From Natronincola ferrireducens (lineage in GTDB: Bacteria > Bacillota > Clostridia > Peptostreptococcales > Natronincolaceae): a stretch of 64,000 bases of DNA. Where the stretch lies: the NCBI RefSeq assembly GCF_900100845.1, contig NZ_FNFP01000001.1, positions 682,001-746,000 of the forward strand. Reading direction: 5' to 3'. Positions 58,217 to 64,000 of the stretch are shown here, in pieces (within the stretch, counting starts at the first letter, position 1; each line of letters starts with the position of its first letter). Under the pieces are notes generated by a model. The model did no database searches. It was given only the letters and a program-made list of their open reading frames with translations, and was not told the origin of the DNA. A program made the position numbers and the translations under genes.

Positions 58217-58606
58217 ATGATAGAAAAAGAAAATACAATGATCTGTGTAACCCAACAAAAAACCTGTGAAAGATTGATAAAAGTAGGAACAAAAATCCAA
58301 GAAAAACAAGGCGGGGGATTATATGTTGTCCATGTTGCTCCAGTAGGATGGAATATACTAGGCAATTCAAAAGAGGGAGAAGCACTGGACTACTTATTTG
58401 ATATCTCAAAAAGGGTTGGGGCAGATATGACAGTTCTACGCTCTACAGAAGTGGTGAAAACTATACTGGACTTCTGTCAAAAACATAATATTAAAACCAT
58501 TGTTTTAGGAGAATCTAAAGAAAAAACCAGTGACAACAATATCATTATGAAGTTAAGTAAAAAGGTATGTGAAGATGTGGATATAAAAATTATACCTACT
58601 GACTAA
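58217..58606 (+). CDS. Universal-stress-protein-like protein
   Basis: A 129-aa alpha/beta protein resembling the UspA-like domain found in KdpD sensor kinases: ICVTQQKTCERLIKVGTKIQ at the start, LYVVHVAP for the second strand, RSTEVVKTILDFCQKHNIKT and IVLGESKEKTSDN for the last strand-loop. The ATP-binding glycine motif typical of nucleotide-binding Usp proteins is not complete, so ligand binding is uncertain. AGAAAGGGGTG precedes ATG 58217. It is monocistronic, ending at a terminator at 58616. Confidence 0.72.
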   Translation: MIEKENTMICVTQQKTCERLIKVGTKIQEKQGGGLYVVHVAPVGWNILGNSKEGEALDYLFDISKRVGADMTVLRSTEVVKTILDFCQKHNIKTIVLGESKEKTSDNNIIMKLSKKVCEDVDIKIIPTD

Positions 58607-58615
58607 TCATTTCTG

Positions 58616-58646
58616 TAGGGATTTCTAATAAGGAAATCCCTATTTC
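58616..58646 (+). terminator. terminator
   Basis: TAGGGATTTC, 7-nt loop, GAAATCCCTA, then TTTCC. It follows the Usp-like gene. Confidence 0.75.
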
Positions 58647-58733
58647 CATGGATTTTTGCTGTTTTTTAGGAAATGTATAACTTCAACAATCTATGGAAAC
58701 AAAGATAATAAAACGAAAGAACGGGGTATATAC

Positions 58734-59696
58734 ATGAAACAAGAAGGATTTCTATATAAAACATATTCCCAATATCTTCGGGAGAAATATGGAGAAAAAG
58801 TATATAAACTTCCAGTAAATTTGCCATTAACTTGTCCTAATAGAGATGGAAGGTTAGGGAGGGGAGGGTGTAGTTTTTGTGCAGAAGTAGGGACTGGATT
58901 TGAAAACCTGCCGAATTATTATGGGGTTAGACAACAATTGGAAGAAAATATGAGTCATATTAGAAAAAAATATAAGGCACAAAAATTTATAGCTTACTTT
59001 CAGAACTTTACTAATACTTATTTACCTCTAGAGGATTTTAAAAAACATATACAGGAGGCTTTACTTGAAGATATCGTTGAAATTGCTATTTCTACTAGAC
59101 CTGATTGTATTTCAGATGCCTATCTAGCATTTTTGAAGGAAATAAAAGAAAAAGAAGATATAGAAATATCTATAGAATTGGGCCTGCAAACAGTAAATTA
59201 TCATACTTTAAACAAGATAAATAGGGGACATAGCTTAGCAGAATTTATAGATGCTGTTTTGCTTATAAAAAAATATGATTTTGAAATTTGCAGTCATTTA
59301 ATCTTAAACCTACCTTGGGACAATAAAGAAGATGTTATAGAAAATGCTAAAATTATGTCAGCCCTCAAGGTAAATCAGATAAAATTGCATGCCCTATATT
59401 TAGTCAAGGGAACGATTATGGGTGAAATGTATGAAAGGGGAGAGTTTCAAATTATTTCTGCAGAAGAATATAAGGATAGGGTTATTACCTTTTTAGAACA
59501 CCTTGATCCCAATATTGTTGTACAACGATTGATAGGAAGAGCACCTGAAGAGAACAGCATATTTGTAAACTGGAATATGAGCTGGTGGAAAATAAGAGAT
59601 GAGATACATGAAAAAATGGAGAAAAACAACAACTACCAAGGTAAAAAGGCCAATTATTTAGGTGGAAAAGCTTTAAGCTGTAGTCAATTTAAATAG
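58734..59696 (+). CDS. Radical SAM protein, YhcC/TIGR01212 family
   Basis: A 320-aa radical SAM protein. The cluster-binding cysteines are spaced as C-x11-C-x2-C in CPNRDGRLGRGGCSFC, the wide first gap typical of the TIGR01212 (YhcC) family related to the Elp3 fold. GLQTVNYHTLNKINRGHS and HLILNLPWDNKEDV are further hallmarks. Its chemical task is unknown; tRNA modification has been proposed for relatives. The start is ATG 58734 after ACGGGGTA; the frame is open 26 codons further upstream without homology. It stands alone. Confidence 0.88.
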   Translation: MKQEGFLYKTYSQYLREKYGEKVYKLPVNLPLTCPNRDGRLGRGGCSFCAEVGTGFENLPNYYGVRQQLEENMSHIRKKYKAQKFIAYFQNFTNTYLPLEDFKKHIQEALLEDIVEIAISTRPDCISDAYLAFLKEIKEKEDIEISIELGLQTVNYHTLNKINRGHSLAEFIDAVLLIKKYDFEICSHLILNLPWDNKEDVIENAKIMSALKVNQIKLHALYLVKGTIMGEMYERGEFQIISAEEYKDRVITFLEHLDPNIVVQRLIGRAPEENSIFVNWNMSWWKIRDEIHEKMEKNNNYQGKKANYLGGKALSCSQFK

Positions 59697-59831
59697 ATGA
59701 ATTGACTACAGCTTAAATAAAATAAAAAATTTAAAATAATTTGTCGAATCATGCAGGAAAATTTCTGAATTTATAGAATATTACATATGAGTTAAAATTT
59801 ATAAATGAATTAAAGTAAGGAGGACATTGAA

Positions 59832-60254
59832 ATGATAAAATTAATCGTAGGAAAAAAGGGAAGCGGTAAAACGAAGACTTTGATTCATGATGCAAATGAA
59901 GCTGTTAAAAAAGCAAAGGGTAATATTGTATTTGTAGATGTAGATAGCAGTCACATGTTTCAAATAGATTATAAAATAAGGTTTATCTCTTTAAAGGATT
60001 ATCAAATCACAAACGAAGATATTTTCTATGGTTATATCTGTGGCATAACAGCATCGAATTATGATATTGAAAGTATTTATGTAGATGATCTATTAAAAGC
60101 CACAGAAAAATCTTTAGAAGAGCTGGAGGATTTCTTTAAAAAACTAGATATGCTAGAGATAAAATATAATGTAAACTTTATTTTTACCATTAGTAGTGAT
60201 GTAGAAGAAATTCCAGACTATCTAAAAAAATATATGCTAGAGGTTTTATATTAA
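59832..60254 (+). CDS. Small P-loop ATPase-like protein
   Basis: A 140-aa protein with a perfect Walker A at its start (LIVGKKGSGKTKTLI, residues 4-18) and a possible second acidic strand in ESIYVDDLLKA and NFIFTISSDVEEIPDYL. It is shorter than typical ATPases. Clostridial genomes commonly carry such a protein, sometimes labelled as PilT-related, but there is no evidence for a pilus role. AAGGAGGA precedes the ATG. A bidirectional terminator separates it from the selenoprotein gene. Confidence 0.72.
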   Translation: MIKLIVGKKGSGKTKTLIHDANEAVKKAKGNIVFVDVDSSHMFQIDYKIRFISLKDYQITNEDIFYGYICGITASNYDIESIYVDDLLKATEKSLEELEDFFKKLDMLEIKYNVNFIFTISSDVEEIPDYLKKYMLEVLY

Positions 60255-60274
60255 AATTCTAAAATTTTAAAAAC

Positions 60275-60306
60275 AAATATAGAGCAGCTTTGCTGCTCTA
60301 TATTTG
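60275..60306. terminator. bidirectional terminator
   Basis: AAATATAGAGCAGC, loop TTT, and its exact complement. It serves the P-loop gene on the plus strand and overlaps the TAG stop of the selenoprotein gene on the minus strand. Confidence 0.85.
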
Positions 60307-60528
60307 TGGGTCTACTTCATCAAAGGTTGGAAAACGACCTTCTTGTTTTTTGGAGAAGATTAATTGTTGATTTGAGGTTATCTCAAACACTCCTCCAGAA
60401 GATGGGATAAGATTAAGGGACACTATCTCATTTTTATATTTACTCAATATGTTTTGAGCCATATCCAAGGCTCTAGGTAGATAGCCTCATCCTGTACAAT
60501 ACTCAATAGATACTTTTCGATTAGCCAT
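60298..60528 (-). CDS. SelW-like selenoprotein (Rdx family, CxxU redox motif)
   Basis: A 76-aa protein if the in-frame TGA at 60487-60489 is read as selenocysteine (residue 14). The sequence is ANRKVSIEYCTG, Sec, then GYLPRALDMAQNILSKY, SLNLIPSSGGVFEITSN and LIFSKKQEGRFPTFDEVDPQ. This matches the Rdx/SelW thioredoxin-like family, whose CxxC/CxxU motif sits at exactly this place. A perfect AAGGAGG (complement of 60540-60546) is spaced for the ATG at 60528. A stem-loop suited as bacterial SECIS begins 14 nt after the UGA. Reading the frame as two short pieces would leave a conserved protein broken at precisely its catalytic residue, so recoding is the better explanation. Confidence 0.87.
60456..60473 (-). 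promoter_or_regulatory. bacterial SECIS-like stem-loop
   Basis: On the minus strand GAGCC, loop TTGGATAT, GGCTC, beginning 14 nt after the UGA codon. The apical loop with G residues about 21 nt from UGA agrees with known bacterial SECIS geometry bound by SelB. The stem is inside the coding region, as expected in bacteria. Confidence 0.65.
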
Positions 60529-60731
60529 TTTTCAAAATACCTCCTTCAAACTATTCCAACTATTTTAATTTTCTATTTAATTGTTATTACAAATAGAAAT
60601 TATTTATTATATTACCCTTAAACAAAAAATCTAAACAAAATAAAGATTCTATATTACAATAGGGTTTAAAGCTTTTGACTTAAGGAGATTATAAAAATAG
60701 AACAATTGATTTTAAAAGGATAAAAATGTAT

Positions 60732-61825
<1,094 letters not shown>

Positions 61826-61833
61826 AGGTAAAT

Positions 61834-61870
61834 AAAACTGCTGTAGAGTAAATCTACAGTAGTTTTGTCG
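61834..61870 (+). terminator. terminator of the gap gene
   Basis: AAAACTGCTGTAGA and TCTACAGTAGTTTT with a 5-nt loop. It follows the gap gene by 8 nt. Confidence 0.85.
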
Positions 61871-62056
61871 TTTCTCCAACCCATAAAGTATAAACACTAA
61901 AATCAAGGAAAAAAATACACTATTAGTATTGAGATAATTGAAGGGTTTTTGTATTTAACAATTAAAAAAATAGTAAAATAATGATATAATGGAGAAGGCA
62001 AATTTATGTTTTAATGGTTAGCAAGTGTTTCCATTAAGATAGCGGGGTGATAGGTT

Positions 62057-62860
62057 ATGGATAATATACAGTGGAAAAAGTTTTTAATTCCCTATGAAAA
62101 TGCTGTAGAGGAGTTAAAGGTAAAATTTAAAAGCATACGAAACGAGCTTCGTACCATCGGTGAATATTCTCCTATTGAATTTGTTACTGGAAGAGTAAAA
62201 AAGGTATCCAGTATTTTAGAAAAGGCTAAGAAATTGGATGTAAGCCCTGAAGAAATTCCTGATAAGATAGAGGATATTGCCGGGATAAGAATTATGTGTC
62301 AATTTGTTGAGGATATTTATACTGTTGTAGATTACATAAGAGATAGAAATGGGGAAGACTTAGAAATTGTTCTTGAGAAGGATTATATAACCAATTTTAA
62401 GGATAGTGGCTATAGAAGTTATCATGTAGTAATTAAATATCCTATCCATACTGCACTAGGCCCCAAAAAAATTCTAGCTGAGATACAAATTAGAACGTTA
62501 GCTATGAATTTTTGGGCAATTATCGAACACTCTTTAAAGTATAAATACAAACAGTTGATTCCTCCTCACATCGAAGATCGGCTTAAAAAAGCTTCTGATG
62601 CTGCTTTTAAACTAGATCAAGAAATGTCAGAAATTCGCCATGAAATTAGACAGGCACAAAAAGTCTTTGAAGTAAGGTCTAACATTGTATCCAGTATATT
62701 ACAGAATATACAATCCCTCTATATAACAGGCAAGGTCAAAGAAGCCAATGAATTTCAAGAGCGATTCAATAGACTGTGGGAAAAAGGTGACACAATAGAA
62801 CTAAAGATATTAGATAAAGAAATTAGCAACCTAACCCAAAAACAACAGCAATACGACTAA
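62057..62860 (+). CDS. Small alarmone synthetase, (p)ppGpp synthase (RelQ/YjbM type)
   Basis: A 267-aa single-domain RelA_SpoT synthetase that makes (p)ppGpp from GTP or GDP and ATP. It shows the G-loop region in FVTGRVKKVSSILEKAK, DIAGIRIMCQFVEDIYTVVD, the conserved KDSGYRSYHVVIKYP, and LAEIQIRTLAMNFWAIIEHS with the catalytic Glu. No hydrolase, TGS or ACT domain is present, which is the small synthetase layout. The C-terminal helices are longer than in RelQ of Bacillus (about 210 aa). AGCGGGGTGA precedes the ATG. A metallophosphoesterase follows at 31 nt, probably cotranscribed. Confidence 0.9.
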   Translation: MDNIQWKKFLIPYENAVEELKVKFKSIRNELRTIGEYSPIEFVTGRVKKVSSILEKAKKLDVSPEEIPDKIEDIAGIRIMCQFVEDIYTVVDYIRDRNGEDLEIVLEKDYITNFKDSGYRSYHVVIKYPIHTALGPKKILAEIQIRTLAMNFWAIIEHSLKYKYKQLIPPHIEDRLKKASDAAFKLDQEMSEIRHEIRQAQKVFEVRSNIVSSILQNIQSLYITGKVKEANEFQERFNRLWEKGDTIELKILDKEISNLTQKQQQYD

Positions 62861-62891
62861 TCATAATGAATAGCTAAAGATAGGTGATAAA

Positions 62892-63581
62892 ATGGCTCTA
62901 TACGCAATAGGAGATTTACATTTAAGTAATGATGTAGATAAACCTATGGATGTATTTGGTGAACACTGGACAATGCATGCCATGAAAATTAAAGAAAATT
63001 GGCTTCGAAAAGTAAAGTCAGATGATACTGTGCTTATTCCTGGAGACATTTCCTGGGGAATGAATATGGAAGAAGCAACGAAGGATTTACAATGGATTGA
63101 AGCACTTCCAGGTAAGAAAATTTTGTTAAAGGGTAACCATGATTATTGGTGGGGATCTATTTCAAGATTGAATAATAGTTTTAATAATATGGAGTTTCTA
63201 CAGAACAACTTTTTTACCTATGAAGATTACGCCATATGTGGTACTAGAGGATGGATATGTCCCAATCCCTATAGGTTCACTAAACAGGATGAAAAAATTT
63301 ATCATCGGGAAATCCATCGATTAAGACTTTCTTTAGATGCTGCGAAACTGAAGGGCTACAATAAAATTATAGGGATGCTTCATTATCCTCCTACAAATGA
63401 TCTTCAACAAACCTCCTTGTTTACTGAGGCGTTTGAGGCATATAATGTAGATACAGTTATATACGGCCACCTCCATGGAGAAGAGTCCTATGAAGGAGGA
63501 CTTCAAGGAGTACATCAAGGTATCAGCTATCATTTGGTTTCCTGTGATTATTTAGATTTTAATCTATTTAGAATACGATGA
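62892..63581 (+). CDS. Metallophosphoesterase
   Basis: A 229-aa calcineurin-like phosphoesterase. All metal motifs appear in order: IGDLHLS (Asp-x-His), PGDISWG (Gly-Asp), LKGNHDYWW (Gly-Asn-His-Asp/Glu), GMLHYPPTN (His) and YGHLHGE (Gly-His-x-His). Its substrate is unknown: nucleotides, phosphodiesters or phosphoproteins. It follows the alarmone synthetase by 31 nt, so a link with alarmone metabolism can be considered but is not shown. Start ATG 62892 with TAGGTGAT. Confidence 0.88.
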   Translation: MALYAIGDLHLSNDVDKPMDVFGEHWTMHAMKIKENWLRKVKSDDTVLIPGDISWGMNMEEATKDLQWIEALPGKKILLKGNHDYWWGSISRLNNSFNNMEFLQNNFFTYEDYAICGTRGWICPNPYRFTKQDEKIYHREIHRLRLSLDAAKLKGYNKIIGMLHYPPTNDLQQTSLFTEAFEAYNVDTVIYGHLHGEESYEGGLQGVHQGISYHLVSCDYLDFNLFRIR

Positions 63582-63647
63582 AAAAATAAAAGCACTCTTA
63601 AAGTTCCTTGAGGGCTACTGATAAAGGATAAAAAGCAAGTAAAAATC

Positions 63648-63686
63648 AGGAGAATTCCTTAAAACAAAAAGGGATCTCCTTTTTTA
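63648..63686 (+). terminator. terminator
   Basis: AGGAG and CTCCT with additional partial pairing (AATTCC/GGGAT) around an A-rich loop, then six T residues. It follows the metallophosphoesterase. Confidence 0.65.
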
Positions 63687-63822
63687 TTCAGGAAACCTCC
63701 ATAGTAAAAACATCTTATTTTCACTCCCTCTAGTATTACAAGATAGACAAGGTAGTAGAGGATTTATAGAGGAGAAAAGACTTTTAATTGGAAGGTAAAA
63801 TAATTTTTTCTTAAAGGAAAGT

Positions 63823-64000
63823 ATGATTTCTAAATGTATAGAAGAATATCATACAAGTTTTAATATGAAAAAATACAAAATTAGAAAAGTTTTAAAGGAG
63901 TTTTCTGTTGCTTTTGATGCACTACGTTTTTATGAAAAAAACAGTGATGATAAAATTAGCTTATCCATTCCTTCAAAACCTTTTGATATAGTCAAAAAGG
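63823..64000 (+). CDS. start of an unknown protein, cut by the window edge
   Basis: An open frame from ATG 63823 (AAAGGAAAG upstream) runs to the end of the window without a stop, 59 codons. It begins MISKCIEEYHTSFNMKKYKI and continues RKVLKEFSVAFDALRFYEKN. The product is basic and probably helical at first. I do not recognise it, and the C-terminal part is outside the window. Confidence 0.5.
   Translation, partial: MISKCIEEYHTSFNMKKYKIRKVLKEFSVAFDALRFYEKNSDDKISLSIPSKPFDIVKK

Noticed and set aside
60487-60489. TGA in the SelW-like gene as a pseudogene-making stop.
   Set aside because: The codon is at the exact redox position, both flanks are conserved and in frame, the ribosome site is perfect and a SECIS-like stem follows; no other lesion is seen.

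Overview
The window is a low-GC Firmicute chromosome segment, most likely from an anaerobic class Clostridia organism of the Alkaliphilus/Natronincola type. I infer this from AT-rich coding, strong AGGAGG ribosome sites with many TTG and GTG starts, a tungsten-type aldehyde:ferredoxin oxidoreductase, TRAP transport, NhaC-type antiport, and a selenoprotein gene read through an in-frame UGA. No rRNA, tRNA, CRISPR array or intact insertion sequence was found.

Layout. 1-2.2 kb: the end of a ceramidase-like protein, a SIS-domain sugar isomerase and nagA (amino-sugar salvage). 2.2-3.0 kb: a decayed transposase. 3.0-10.6 kb: a hexuronate catabolic block (uxuA, SDR-type uxuB, a LacI-family regulator, uxaB, uxaA, uxaC) covering both glucuronate and galacturonate branches down to 2-keto-3-deoxygluconate. 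11.2-20.9 kb: a D-galactonate-type aldonate block (FadR-type regulator, GldA-like dehydrogenase, TRAP DctP/Q/M, IlvD/Edd dehydratase, dgoD, KDPG/KDPGal aldolase, dgoK). It has a consensus promoter and two matching candidate operators. 21-26.7 kb: a YtrA-type GntR/DUF1648 pair, a PsiE-CorC-like membrane protein, a long glutamine-synthetase-family protein and two envelope/stress proteins. 26.8-31.2 kb: argCJBD behind two ARG boxes.

31.4-34.7 kb: a lone BREX-type PglX methyltransferase without other BREX genes. 34.9-37.9 kb: an unrecognised cluster of small proteins. It begins with two near-identical 51-aa genes whose divergence is mostly synonymous, and continues with proteins that share Asn/Gln-rich and beta-hairpin-like motifs and a zinc-ribbon protein. 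This is my main candidate for an undescribed system. 38-45 kb: TPR protein, YkuK-like RNase H fold, cyclophilin, XRE-cupin regulator, flavodoxin, EamA exporter, and a Cache-HAMP-GGDEF-EAL protein. 45-54 kb: a DUF4236-TPR protein, malic enzyme, prfC, an NhaC-family carrier with a DapF-fold racemase, an HD protein, a 2-hydroxyacid dehydrogenase and a DUF378 protein.

54-57 kb: a biotinyl-domain relic, then ferredoxin-AOR-MoaD-like, which reads as a self-contained tungsto-enzyme operon. 57-64 kb: double-LysM protein, Usp-like protein, YhcC-type radical SAM protein, P-loop protein, a SelW-type selenoprotein on the minus strand, a GapB-like GAPDH, a small alarmone synthetase, a metallophosphoesterase and the start of an unknown gene.

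Most operons end in clear hairpin terminators. Several intergenic regions hold palindromic elements. One family recurs at about 11.0, 42.8 and 58.0 kb. All assignments are from reading the sequence; no database search was possible.
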